Shown piece by piece: positions 46,620-58,616 of a DNA stretch of 64,000 nt; the first letter of the stretch is position 1; each line of letters begins with the position of its first letter. The notes beneath the pieces are model-generated. The model ran no database searches. It saw only the letters and a list, made by a program, of their open reading frames with translations, and was not told where the DNA came from. Both the position numbers and the translations under genes were made by a program. The DNA lies in NCBI GenBank assembly GCA_947311845.1, contig CAMZMU010000062.1, positions 47,771,879-47,835,878 of the forward strand, read 5' to 3'. Origin of the DNA: Poa pratensis. Lineage: Eukaryota > Streptophyta > Magnoliopsida > Poales > Poaceae.

Positions 46620-49600
46620 TAACTACCACAATTTTGTCGTAAACTGGCACAAGTCCATCTTTCAAACATATTAGACCACATTAACAATCAAATGGTTGGG
46701 TTTAAAAGTTTTGATAGTATTTTGACCCCGTTTGACTGTATTTTTAAATTGGTATACAAAATTCAAAAAAAAATCCAATAAATTGAAAACCTTCGCATGG
46801 TGTCATTATATGTGTCCTAGTATCCATCAAAAATTATAAACTTGGAATAAAACAATTTTCTTAAGAAAGTGTTCTCAGAAATGAGGTATCATCAATGAAG
46901 ATTCATGGCTTTAGGACCAAATGACGAATGTTATGTCCACATTCATGGTATAGTTTGCTTAAATATGCCCGTATTTGGCACAAACGTGTATCTTGGAACC
47001 GTGAACAATGTTGCTGAAGAAACTTTTCATTTTCCTTTCACGAAAATATCATTTTTCTATTTCCGAATGCAAAAAATGGGTTATTTTGTGAAGCAACTAC
47101 CAAAAATATGTCGTAAAATGGGAGCGCTACATTATTTGAAAATACTACACCACATTTATTTACAAATAACCAAATGGTTGTGTGTCAAACAGTTTCCATC
47201 AACCTCTCGTAAAAAAGACAAATTCATGTCGATTCAGCTGGAACGGGGTCAAATTTGAACTATAGGTGCCTCGTAGTTTTCTCATGATTTTTTTTAAAAA
47301 TCATATTTAGTTACACAAGTACCTATTTCATCAGAGATACAGCAATATTTTCGCAAGATTCAACCCCTAGCTACGAACGGTCATGTCCCCCCGAGTTGAC
47401 CGTATATTGAAACCGGCATACGAAATTCAAAAAAAAATCAAATAAATTGAAAACCTTCGCGTGGTGTCATTATATGTGTCCTAGTATCCATCAAAAATCA
47501 TAAACTTGGAATAAGGCAATTTTCTTAAGAAAGTGTTCTCAGAAATGAGGTATCATCTATGAAGATTCATGGCTTTAGGGCCAAATGACGAATGTTATGT
47601 CCACATTCATGGTATAGTTTGCTTAAATATGCCCGTATTGGGCACAAACATGTATATTGGAACCGTGAACAATGTTGCCGAAGAAACTTTTCATTTTCCT
47701 TTCACGAAAATATCATTTTTCTATTTCCGAATGCGAAAAATGGGTTATTTTGTGGAACAACTACCAAAAATATGTCGTAAAATGGGAGCGCTACATTATT
47801 TGAAAATACTATACCACATTTATTTACAAATAACCAAATGGTTGTGTGTCAAACAGTTTCCTTCTACCTCTAGTAAAAAAGACAAATTCATATCGATTCA
47901 GCTGGAACGGGGTCAAATTTGAACTACAGGTGTCTTGTAGTTTTCTCATGATTTTTTGCAAAAATCATATTTAGGTACACAAGTACCTATTTCATCAGAG
48001 ATACAACAATATTTTCGCAAGATTCAACCCCTAGCTACGAACGGTCATGTCCCCCCGAGTTGACCGTATATTGAAACCGGCATACGAAATTCAAAAAAAA
48101 ATCAAATAAATTGAAAACCTTCGCGTGGTGTCATTATATGTGTCCTAGTATCCATCAAAAATCATAAACTTGGAATAAGACAATTTTCTTAAGAAAGTGT
48201 TCTCAGAAATGAGGTATCATCTATGAAGATTCATGGCTTTAGGGCCAAATGACGAATGTTATGTCCACATTCATGGTATAGTTTGCTTAAATATGCCCGT
48301 ATTGGGCACAAACGTGTATATTGGAACCGTGAACAATGTTGCCGAAGAAACTTTTCATTTTCCTTTCACGAAAATATCATTTTTCTATTTCCGAATGCGA
48401 AAAATGGGTTATTTTGAGAAACAACTACCAAAAATATGTCGTAAAATGGGAGCGCTACATTATTTGAAAATACTATACCACATTTATTTACAAATAACCA
48501 AATGGTTGTGTGTCAAACAGTTTCCTTCTACCTCTCGTAAAAAAGACAAATTCATGTCGATTCAGCTGGAACGGGGTCAAATTTGAACTACAGGTGTCTC
48601 GTAGTTTTCTCATGATTTTTTGCAAAAATCATATTTAGGTACACAAGTACCTATTTCATCAGAGATACAACAATATTTTCGCAAGATTCAACCCCTAGCT
48701 ACGAACGGTCATGTCCACCCGAGTTGACCGTATATTGAAACCGGCATACGAAATTCAAAAAAAATCAAATAAATTGAAAACCTTCGCGTGGTGTCATTAT
48801 ATGTGTCCTAGTATCCATCAAAAATCATAAACTTGGAATAAGGCAATTTTCTTAAGAAAGTGTTCTCAGAAATGAGGTATCATCTATGAAGATTCATGGC
48901 TTTAGGGCCAAATGACGAATGTTATGTCCACATTCATGGTATAGTTTGCTTAAACATGTCCGTATTGGGCACAAACGTGTATATTGGAACCGTGAACAAT
49001 GTTGCCGAAGAAACTTTTCATTTTCCTTTCACGAAAATATCATTTTTCTATTTCCGAATGCGAAAAATGGGTTATTTTGTGAAACAACTACAAAAAATAT
49101 GTCGTAAAATGGGAGCGCTACATTATTTGAAAATACTATACCACATTTATTTACAAATAACCAAATGGTTGTGTGTCAAACAGTTTCCTTCTACCTCTCG
49201 TAAAAAAGACAAATTCATGTCGATTCAGCTGGAACGGGGTCAAATTTGAACTACAGGTGTCTCGTAGTTTTCTCATGATTTTTTGCAAAAATCATAGTTA
49301 GGTACACAACTACCTATTTCATCAGAGATACAACAATATTTTCGCAAGATTCAACCCCTAGCTACGAACGGTCATGTCCCCCGAGTTGACCGTATATTGA
49401 AACCGGCATACGAAATTAAAAAAAATCAAATAAATTGAAAACCTTCGCGTGGTGTCATTATATGTGTCCTAGTATCCATCAAAAATCATAAACTTGGAAT
49501 AATACATTTTTCTTAAGAAAGTGTTCTCAGAAATGAGGTATCATCTATGAAGATTCATGGCTTTAGGGCCAAATGACGAATGTTATGTCCACATTCATGG

Positions 49601-50560
49601 TATAGTTTGCTTAAATATGCCCGTATTGGGCACAAACGTGTATCTTGGAACTGTGAACAATGTTGCCGAAGAAACTTTTCATTTTCCTTTCACGAAAAAA
49701 TCATTTTTCTATTTCCGAATGCGAAAAATGGGTTATTTTGTGAAGCAACTACCAAAAATATGTCGTAAAATGGGAGCGCTACATTATTTGAAAATACTAT
49801 ACCACATTTATTTACAAATAACCAAATGGTTATGTGTCAAACAGTTTCCATCTACCTCTCGTAAAAAAGACAAATTCATGCCGATTCAGTTGGAACGGGG
49901 TCAAATTTGAACTACAGGTGCCTCGTAGTTTTCTCATGATTTTTTGCAAAAATCATATTTAGGTACACAAGTACCTATTTTATCAGATATACAACAATAT
50001 TTTCGCAAGATTCAACTCCTAGATACGAATAGTCATGTACTCCGTTTTGACCGTATTTTGAAATCGGCATACGAAATTCAAAAAAATCAAATAAATGGAA
50101 AACCTTCGTGTGGTGTCATTGATTTTGACCGTATTCGTGGCTTTCAGGCCAAATGACAAATGTTATTGCCACTTTCAATTCATCGTTTCTACGAAAGATC
50201 TCTTATCATGCACAAGTGTGTATCTTGGAATGGCGAACAATGTTGCCGAATAAAATTTTCATTTTCTTTGAAAAAAAATTCAATTTTCATTTCCAAATGT
50301 CAAAAATGATTTTTTTGAGAAGGACTTACCAAATATTGTGCACAAGTGTGCATCTTGGAATGGAAAACAATGTTGCCGAAGAAATGTTTCCTTTTCTTTG
50401 CACGAAATAATCGTTTTTCACTTTCTGAGTGTGAAAAATGGGTTTTTGTGAAGAACCTATCAAATATTTGTTGCAAACTTCAAACACAATTTTTTTTTAA
50501 ATATTAGACTATATTGTTTGTACAATAAACCAAATGGTTGCCTATCAAAAACTTTTTAAA
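46620..50560 (+). repeat. 664-bp tandem array in the CACTA element
   Basis: Five full units with starts of a shared 117-aa ORF at 46905, 47569, 48233, 48896 and 49557 (spacing 664, 664, 663, 661), plus a partial unit before and degenerate units to about 50560. Each unit contains 'cgaaattcaaaaaaa' and 'gtgttctcagaaatgaggta'. The ORF begins MALGPNDECYVHIHGIVCLN and ends SIQLERGQI; it has no recognised domain and its AT-rich, repeat-bound setting makes a protein unlikely. Central units are nearly identical, so amplification or conversion was recent. Confidence 0.9.
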
Positions 50561-50978
50561 AAGTAAAATAATAAAAACCGGCGTTAGAAATTTCTATTTT
50601 TTTTGTAAGTAAAATGAACATGTTTGGGACCAATGCATCATATAATTATGATTTGTTTGAATATGGAGTGGAAGTTTCATCACTAAGATCAATACATACC
50701 TATTTTAATTTTGGGGATTTTATATTTTGTTTGAGGCGTATTTGAGCTTATATAATGCTTAATAAAAATCAGGAAAGAAAGAGAGAAAAAAAATATGGAC
50801 CCGACCCAAACCTGGGCTGACGCAGCCGAAGCAGCCCGACCTGGCCATTCCCGGTCAGCCCAAGCGTGGTCTGTCGTTAAGAAAGAAAAAGGCCAACATC
50901 TGCCTCATTGAAGAATATGGCCCAACAACTGAATATTCCTCTAACTACAGGCAACGTGGAATTTGAGCATATATATGT

Positions 50979-51056
50979 CTGGTTGGACTGGTGGTTAGCT
51001 TCTACAGCGTTCAGTTGGCGGTCGCGAGTTCGAATACTCGCCGCTCGCCCATTTTT
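50979..51056 (+). ncRNA. tRNA-like sequence with Pol III-type A and B boxes
   Basis: 'actggtggttagc' (A-box-like, 50987-50999) and 'gagttcgaatactc' (B-box and T-arm-like, 51025-51038) are spaced as in a tRNA, and 'attttta' follows at about 51051. The T-arm GCGAGTTCGAATACTCGC pairs well, but the acceptor and anticodon stems do not close properly. It is a tRNA relic or a SINE-type promoter carried in the CACTA element rather than a working tRNA. Confidence 0.5.
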
Positions 51057-51059
51057 AGT

Positions 51060-51610
51060 TGCGATTTACTTAAAATGTAATGTGGGTCCCGCGTTGTCTG
51101 ATCGGTGTGGGGGTGTGGATCCCGCATGTCAGTTTCCTGCGTTCCATGTGTGTGTCCCGCATGTCAGTATCCTTCGTGTCCAGTGTGGGTCTCACATGTC
51201 AGCTCCCTGTTGGTACCACATGTTAGTTTCGTCAACTGATACAAGTGACACATAAGCGAAAATCACAACTAGACATGACATGTGGGATGGGACCCACACG
51301 TCAGGATGCGGGATCCACATGCCACGTAGGGTGTGCGGGTCCGACATGTCAGTGGTGGGGGTGGGACCCACATGTCAGGTAGGGTTGGTGCGGGTCCCAC
51401 ATGTCAGTGGTGGGTGGGACACACATGTCAGGTAGGCTGGGTGCGGGACCCACATGTGTGGTTGGGTGGGTGCGGGTCCCACATGTCAGGGCGTGGGATC
51501 CACATGTCAGGTAGGCTGGGTGCGGGACCCACATGTGTAGGGCTGGGTTGGGGCGGGTCCCACTGGTCAGGTCAGCCAGCTGTCAATGGGTCCTACCAGT
51601 CAGAGTGACA
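51060..51610. repeat. GC-rich minisatellite around 'gggacccacatgtcag'
   Basis: Irregular repeats of 'cccacatgtcag' and 'ggtaggctgggtgcggg' about 35-45 bp long, present in both orientations of the core (a partial palindrome ACATGT). It is located near the right end of the CACTA element, where such GC-rich subterminal tracts are common. Confidence 0.75.
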
Positions 51611-51986
51611 CGTAATCCAAAATGACACTGACACATAGGCAAGACTGCTGAGTTGGATGTCCAGTCAGAGTGACACCTAAGCGAAAATGACACATAAGCA
51701 ATGACACGTGGGCAAAACTGCTGAGTTGGCTGTCAACTCATTCAAATGACCATTTAAATTGGTCGTAACCGGGTAAAAAAAGGTTCTAGATTAGAGCTAT
51801 CTGCATTATGACCAATTCATGTAAGGAGATTATGACCTTTTTGACAGATTTGGTCATTATGTTTTAGGATTTAGACCCTCCAAAACAACGAATGACCAAA
51901 TTGTGCAAAATGGTCACAGATTTATGACCAATATTTTCAGGGTCACTGTTAAAAGGTCATAAGTTAGCATATTTCTTGTAGTGGTC

Positions 51987-52956
51987 TTGCAACATTTTAT
52001 ATATGTATTACATTGTCCGGAATTAAACTTCATGTGGAAATATCATGGAAATAATAGGGAATTAATGATATGAAATTATAAAATATATTTAAGGAAGCCG
52101 GTTACTGATATACTGGCACACGGTATTATAGATACTGGAATTATACGATGTATAATGCCCGGTCATAGTATTATGAGGAAAGCCAATTGTTCATAGGATT
52201 GGCTGGCTCTATAGATTCGGCACGTGACTCACACACATGTTCGTGCGACTACTTGCAGACTGAGACTCCTAGATGGTTACTAATGATCATGATTGGCGTT
52301 GAGTTTCTTTAATAATTATCTGTGAAACAACGGTTTAAATAAAATCGAAATTAGCACTATATAAAAGTGTCTAACCCCTAGAACTAAATTGATCATTGTG
52401 AGCGGCACCACAGAAAAGGGTCGAGAAATAGGGATTAGACCGTATTCGTGCTAAACATCAGAGCCACGTTCGGCAACGTGGTCGCCGCCGGAATCTCAAC
52501 CTCTCTCGGCTGACGCTTCCCTGCTCTCCGATGGTCGCTGAAGGAATCCAGATGCGCTCGAAAATTATTTCGTCGATCCGCTGTGTTACTCTGGCGTCAC
52601 CATCGGGACGGAATCACGGAAGCCTCAGATCCAGTCAGGAATCCGCTGCCCACTAATTGGCTGCCAACACTGCCGCCGCTCGCTGGCTACTCCGCAGCAA
52701 GATCTATGTCCGGCCCCTTTCTCCGCCCGCATCAAGCTGCGATCGATCCCGCCGCCGCTTGCTTCCGTTCAGCGTTGCATGGATCCCATCTGCCTGATCG
52801 TGCGTGGAATCTCCCGCCACGCCTCTGCTAGCCGCTGTCGAATCAGCCGTTCTGGAATTTGTCATCAACGTCGCTCCCCACTTCTATATATCCGCCCGTG
52901 AGACCAAAATCGCTGTAGTACTTTAGGTGAGCAGCGAGGTAGGAAGTTGATTGCTT
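51987..52956. other. Sequence between the CACTA right end and segment B
   Basis: Continues the sequence interrupted by the CACTA element (left part at 21121-21154). 52440-52840 is GC-rich with an open frame (+ 52583-52831), but no family is recognised. Nothing else supported. Confidence 0.4.
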
Positions 52957-53251
52957 CATGATGGTAAAAAAGAACATTAAATATACATCAAAGTAAGGTG
53001 TGTCGTGTAAAATTGGATGGAGTTAAGAATGAGGATTGGATGAAGTTGGAGGGGCATGCTGTAAAATCTTGCACCAATTTGAAATTTTTCAAAGGCCTGG
53101 ATAACCAATTTGACGTAAGAGGGAATGCATCTTTGTAGAAATCTTAGGTGACAGTGTGACACTACCCAATAACTCTTTTTTGTTGCGAAAACACTACCCA
53201 ATACCTGGACGCCCTTCAATTGACAACAGATAGTCAATTACAACAGGACGT

Positions 53252-54922
53252 TTAAACACGGCTGAACCAAAATATTCGGAATACATCAATAAGTATCATC
53301 CAGGCGCGCCACAATCGTCGAGATGAGCTGCTAACAAGTGGCGGGATGCTCTGCTCGCTTCTGAAGTAGTCATTAGGATCTATCGCAGTCTTCGCCATTG
53401 CCAGCCTTCTGAAGTTACCCTTGTAGTACTTCTCGCCCCAAACCCTGCCGGCCTCGAAGCTCGTGACGTTGCCGACGACGACATTTTGGCCGAGCCAAAG
53501 GTCCTTGTAGTTCGCGTACGCCTCCCTCGGGTTGTTGCTCACGTGGGGCTGCATGAACGCGTAAAAGTCCCTGACCCACCCCATCCGTGCCGCCTCCTCA
53601 GCGGCGCCATTCCAGAAGTTCATGTACTGGATGTTGAACAGCACGCCCGCGCGGTGTGGGAACGGCGTCTCGGATTCCGAGACGCTGGCGACTTTGCCGC
53701 CGTAGGGTTCCAGTATCATCAGCCCGGCGTTCTGCCTCGTGAGCCAGCTCGAAAAGATCTCCGCCCATTTGTCCCGGAGAGGGGTTGCCGGACGTAGTCG
53801 GACGTGGCCTTGCTGAAGACGGCGTCCACGGGGAGGCTCCGCTTCAGGATGTCGTCCACGGTGGCGCTAGGGCCGAGGTAAATGAAGGCTACTGACTGGA
53901 GCCAGGTCATCTCCTTGCAGTGCGTCCGGTTCACACCGAGCTCCGGGAACCGGCTGTCCATCACCGGCAGGAGCGCGTCGCAGGTGCCTAGGTACAGGGA
54001 CTGGAAGTTGGCCACCTGACCCTGGGCGATCACCCTCACCAACAGGTCGTTGGGGAGAGCTGGGGCGACGTGCTGCCACTTGGTGATGATGTCGACGGCG
54101 CCCTGCTGGACTGACTTGGTGACGGTGAACGCCGTGACCGTTGGCGGCACGGCCACGAGATTTACCCGCCACGACAGCACGATCCCGAAGCTCCCGCAAC
54201 CGGCGCCACCACGGATGGCCCAGAAGACGTCGCGCCCCATGGCGTTTCGGTCCAAGATCCGTCCCTCGGCATTTACCAGCAATGCGTCCACGACTTGGTC
54301 GGCGGCGAGCCCGTGACTGCGCAGAAGCATGCCGAAGCCGCCGCCACTGAGGTGGCCGCCGACGCCCACCGTTGGGCACAGGCCCGCCGGGAACGTGAGA
54401 CGGTCGCTCACCTTCCCGATGGCGTGGTACAGCTCCCCGAGCGTCGCGCCTGAGTCCACCCACGCGGTGGTCGGCGTTCCCCGGGTAACGCGAACGGAGC
54501 GAAGGCTGGCGAGGTCCACCACGGCGAACGGGGCCGCATCGGCGCGCGCCGACCTGTAGGAGAGGCCCTCATAGTCGTGCCCGCCGCTGCGCACGCGTAG
54601 GCGCACGTCGTGCCTGCGGCCGCAGACGACGGCGGCCTGGACGTGGGAGGCGTTCGTCGCCGTGATGATGCAGAGCGGCCTCACCGTGGCCGGCGTGAGG
54701 AACCTCGGGTTCCGGACGGACGACGCCAGGACCGACGCGAACAATGGGGAGCTCTGGGTGAAGAGGAGCTGGTCTGGTACGGAGGTCGAGAGGCACTGGA
54801 GGAAGTCCGCTGTGGTAGCATGGGAAGGGAAGAAGAAGAAGGTAGAGATGATTATGCATTGCTAGCTCCATGCAAAACAAAGAGGCGAGCATTGCTAGCG
54901 CCATGGTTCGAGACGAGGCCAT
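53252..54922 (-). pseudogene. BBE-like FAD-linked oxidase pseudogene B
   Basis: Second copy of the BBE-like gene, in the same orientation as copy A and with homologous flanks. Met at 54922. FAD-anchor motifs RSGGHDYEGLSY and GLCPTVGVGGHLSGGGFG are intact, as is YANYKDLWLGQN of the BBE domain. It has no insertion at the site used by the Copia derivative in A. Lesions differ from A: one extra base in the signal peptide near 54851-54858, one base lost near 53771-53775 (so SGDKWAEIF becomes SGTNGRRSF), and one base lost near 53330-53336, which replaces the usual VARVDHTD end by an unrelated tail to 53252. The central frame 53719-54744 is uninterrupted (341 aa). Probably non-functional. Confidence 0.9.
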
Positions 54923-55337
54923 CGAGCTCGATCTGCTTGCTTCGTGAACAAGAAATGATCTTTGCTAGCTAGCCTCTCTCTTTTCTCTAGTGCAATAAAG
55001 GACGTAGTTTTATACTCCCTCTGTCCCGATTTAGGTGTCGCAGGCGAGAGAAAAATTGGGCTGAAACCCATTTTAGAATTATGCCCTTTACATTTTGAAT
55101 TGTAACTACTTCTGGTTCCTCGATCCCGCGAATCACGCTATCTTCTCATTCCACGATGCCGCGATCAGCTCGCCATCCCCGTCAACGATCTCTGCTGCCT
55201 GCTCCAGGCCCCTCTGCGCCGGCCGCCGGCAGCCGGAGCTGCTGCTCCAGGCCCCCCGCCGTAGCTCAGTTCTCTGGCTGACCAATTTCTTTTTTTCTTT
55301 TTGGAGTGGAGGTAATGAAAGGAGATCGAGGTGAACG

Positions 55338-56907
55338 CAGGGCCGGCCCTGAGCAGGTGCGGGCGGTGCGGCCGCACAGGGCCCTCGCTTGCCAGGGGCC
55401 CCACCTAGGTAGGTATATGTATGTATAACAAAGGCCCAACCATACGTTTCGCTGGAAAAAAAAGATACTCGTATTAATCGAGTGGATCGACCCGAGGCCC
55501 CGAGCGGCGAGCAGCGAGTTGACCGAGCGTCGCCTCGTTCTCCTCTCGCCAGACGCCAATCGCCTCCTCGACTCCTCGTTCTCCATCCTCCCCAATCACG
55601 CCGATAATGGAGCGGTGCTCTCCCGTTGCGACTTCTAGCCGTTTGGGCGAATTAATTGGAGCTACAACGGTTAGTACTTCCTAAATCCCAATCCCCTTCT
55701 ATAAATCTCCTTTCTTCTTGATTCGATCCGCCCTGCCCGGCTTGATTCGTTTCGCTCCTGCCTGTCTACAGTCTACTCTAGAAGAAAGGGAGGAGGGGAA
55801 TTGGTCGGGACTGCTGCTGAACAGAGCTGCACGCGGCGGCGGCAAGGGGGATTGAGGAGGAGGGGACGAGGGGTACTGCCGTACTGCTGCTGGACATGGA
55901 CGGTACTGGTACCGCTGGTGGATTCGTTTGGGCAAGCTGCAGGCTGCAGCAAGCAAGGGCAACCAGATCGGCAGATCCAGGTGCTTTTGTTCCAACATTC
56001 AGTCACATTTCATATTTTTTCCAGTCTTTGTTGTGTTATGATATGTCATCTAAAAAGTGTAACACTGGTCATGAGAAGAGGCAAAAGAGAAAGAGAGACA
56101 ATGAATTTATAGCATCCAAAAGGGAGCCCTCGACAAATTTGTTAGGCCAAAGAAAAATGGTTGCACAACTTTTGCTAAAACCTTCACTCATGAGCGTTCA
56201 TGTGATGTTGAGTTGGATGATTTCTTTTCTGAATTAAGAATGTTGCAAATGACCTTACCAGATGAGCCAATGTGTGCTATGAAGATGTTTGAATTTGTTA
56301 GAAATATAAATTGTTTTCCAAACATCACTATTGCTTATAGAATTTTATTCACTGTACTTGTGACCGTAGCTTCAGCCGAAAGAAGTTTTTCAAAGTTAAA
56401 ATTACTAAAGAATTACTTGAGGCCATCAATGTCACAAGAGAGATTAAACGGCCTAGCTACTATATGCATCGAAAAGTATCTGTTAGACAAGGTTAATGTT
56501 GATACAATTATCAATGACTTTGCCTCAAAAAATGTCAGAAGAAAAGGCTTTACATAACTACTGCAACTAGTCTATTTTGCAAGATTCATTAGGACTGCAA
56601 GTTGGAAACTGAGAGATAGAGGCCTGGAGCGCAGAGCTGGAGAGTGCGAGCTGGAATGAAGAGTGCGACGTTGTTATGCTATCTTTTGACAAATGTAATC
56701 ACTTTTTTAATTTAACATTGTCAGTTTGTCATCAATAAGATAATGGGTAGTTTCTGTGGTTTAATGTGTCTATTGAGAATAAAGAGAGAATTGTGTTCAA
56801 TATATAAGTTGCTATCGAAATATCAAAACGAGCTATACAAATTTTTGTGTATAGGGCCCCATTTTTCTGTCTCGCACCGGGCCCCAGACTGCTCAGGGCC
56901 AGCCCTG
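55338..56907 (+). mobile_element. hAT transposon derivative (1,570 bp)
   Basis: Ends CAGGGCCGGCCCTGAG and CTCAGGGCCAGCCCTG, 16-bp inverted repeats with one mismatch, and an 8-bp duplication GGTGAACG at 55330-55337 and 56908-56915. It sits in segment B (absent from A) and keeps transposase pieces. The TIR itself contains the inner palindrome GGGCCGGCCC. Confidence 0.92.
56043..56557 (+). pseudogene. hAT transposase remnant (N- and C-terminal parts)
   Basis: The N-terminal frame begins MSSKKCNTGHEKRQKRKRDN, a basic start typical of zinc-finger MYM-type hAT proteins, and runs out at 56237. The C-terminal frame from 56213 contains the hAT dimerisation signature (TVASAERSFSKLKLLKNYLR and LNGLATICIEK). 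The middle, including most of the catalytic RNase-H-like fold, is missing, so this is an internal-deletion derivative that cannot move itself. The TIRs are intact, so mobilisation by an active relative is conceivable. Confidence 0.85.
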
Positions 56908-57502
56908 GGTGAACGATTGAAGTTTCGGAAAAAAAAAGAGGTGAACGATTGAAGCGCAGCTAGCCCATGCGCGCGCGAACGTACCTCTCCAGCCTACGGG
57001 GAGATCTTTTAGCTGTCCTGTCGTTCGTACTAACTTTTTGTGACGATTTGCACTTTTAAAAATACCCGGCTAGCTTTATCATTCGTTCTTTGCACTTGCT
57101 TGTCACGCATGAGACTCTAATATTATTTCCATGGATTGATTTGTAGTGTGAAGATCGAGGACTTTTTCAAATCTGGTGAGCGCAATTGTTGCACTGGACA
57201 TCCCAAACAATCCACTTGATATGGCTCGTATCATTTATCAAATATGTCCCTTTTGCCAAACTAATCACACAATTAGGCCCTCTCAAAAACTATTTTTAAA
57301 TATGGCCTCTCGATTCGATGCCACAAACTTCAAGTTCATGTCGGCGCCCGCCTTGTTTGACGTCGAAAAATTCCGCTAGAACCTACACAAATCTGACGTG
57401 GCTAGGTCGGTCCCAGCCTCCTAGCGCCGACATATTGCGCTCACAACAATTTGCTCGTTCCGTTCGTTTGGGTCCAGCCCATGCATGGTCTAAACCTACT
57501 AA

Positions 57503-57775
57503 GACTAGTCACAATGGGAGTAACTTAGCTAGTAACATCACACATCTCAAGACCATTTTGCTTATGTGGCATGTAGTTAATGAGGAGAGAGGTGTTTGGA
57601 GTAACTTAGCTAGTTACCGTAACATCACACTTATCAAGACAAAATGAGTCTATAGTGCAATAAATAAGATCTTATATGACACCACAATGATGTTACTCCA
57701 CACTGTGAAGGTGGTAACATAGACTAGTAACATCACCATGTTACTACTCTATGTTACTACCCATTGTGACTAGTC
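57503..57775. mobile_element. Tourist-type MITE, copy in segment B
   Basis: 273 bp with ends GACTAGTCACAATGGG and, reversed, GACTAGTCACAATGGG, flanked by TAA at 57500-57502 and 57776-57778. It occupies the same target as the MITE at 18557-18819, but its interior and TIR details differ, so it is a separate subfamily. Confidence 0.87.
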
Positions 57776-57974
57776 TAATGCATTATGCATGCTTTGGCTA
57801 ATGAATGCCTCGAGTTTAGGGTAGGGACATGGGCTCGTTAACTTTATGCATTCATGGTCATTTAATATTCATGCATGGTCGCTGGTCGGTAACTACCGTG
57901 TGCTATAATTTTGATTCATGGTCATTTAATATTCGTGCCAGGGAGCCACGTCAGATTTGTGTAGGTCCGTACGG

Positions 57975-58616
57975 TTTTTTTTTTGGACAAAGAGGATGAT
58001 TATATTAAAACTTCGTTCCTTACAGAAAGGTCCAGAAACAAACGAAAAATACAGATAAGGCCCTCTGGACCCCGACCACACCGACGGCCGGAACAGCCCG
58101 GTGATGTGCCGCCGCCACTGCTCCACAAGCAAGCTTGTCCTTGGAACGGAGCCAGCCCCTCAGCGGCTGGGAGACCACCGGACAACCCGCGACCGTCGTC
58201 GTCGTCGCGAAGCTCCAACACTCCTCCATCTTCGAGTTATTCAAACACCGGATCCACCATCTACCTGAAATCCGCCGGGGCACAGAGAGCTCACCAGATC
58301 CGCAGACCTCCGAGCTCGGTAAGGACGGCCGCTTGACGGGGACGCACCGAAGAACGCCATCGCCGGAGGAGAAGCGCACCGACACCAGCACCGACAGCTC
58401 CACCACCTCCAGGGCGCCGCCGGCTGAAGCCCCCCCTAACCCTACGCTATATACAGGCCAGGATCCGTGGATTCCCCACCCTCCCGCCGCCGGAGGAGGA
58501 GGGATCCACGGATCGCCGGCGAGCAAGGTGGGAAAGACGGGTCGCTCACAAATCACCTCTCGTGTACTGTAGATGGGAGAGGGGAACGCCAAGGTCGCTT
58601 CTCACTGATAACCATT
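57975..58616 (-). mobile_element. LINE-like non-LTR element, copy 2 (642 bp, full length)
   Basis: 10-bp duplication GTCCGTACGG at 57965-57974 and 58617-58626; poly(T) at the plus-strand left end, i.e. a 3' poly(A) on the minus strand. The 3' tail contains 'ttctggacctttctgtaagg' and 'atataatcatcctctttgtc'. A 190-aa frame (58020-58592) covers almost the whole element but has no domain. It matches copies 1 and 3. Because both ends are defined it is the best reference for the family. Confidence 0.83.

Larger units (their letters stand above)
21155..51983. mobile_element. Giant nested CACTA (En/Spm) transposon
   Basis: Termini CACTACAAGAAATATGC and GCATATTTCTTGTAGTG are perfect inverted repeats, flanked by the 3-bp duplication GTC at 21152-21154 and 51984-51986. 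Subterminal regions (21175-21298, 40849-41010, 51770-51980) are full of the short repeats GGTCACA and ATGACC in both orientations, as in CACTA elements. The span is 30.8 kb. Removing the LTR element 21304-40843 and the solo LTR 43054-44779 with their duplications leaves about 9.55 kb. No TNP2-type transposase ORF is visible, so it is non-autonomous. It carries host exon fragments (proteasome beta-3, SGT1), a 664-bp tandem array and a GC-rich minisatellite. Confidence 0.92.

Noticed and set aside
46905..49910. Five tandem protein genes of 117 aa
   Set aside because: AT-rich tandem units within a CACTA element, no domain or promoter; treated as repeat, not as genes.
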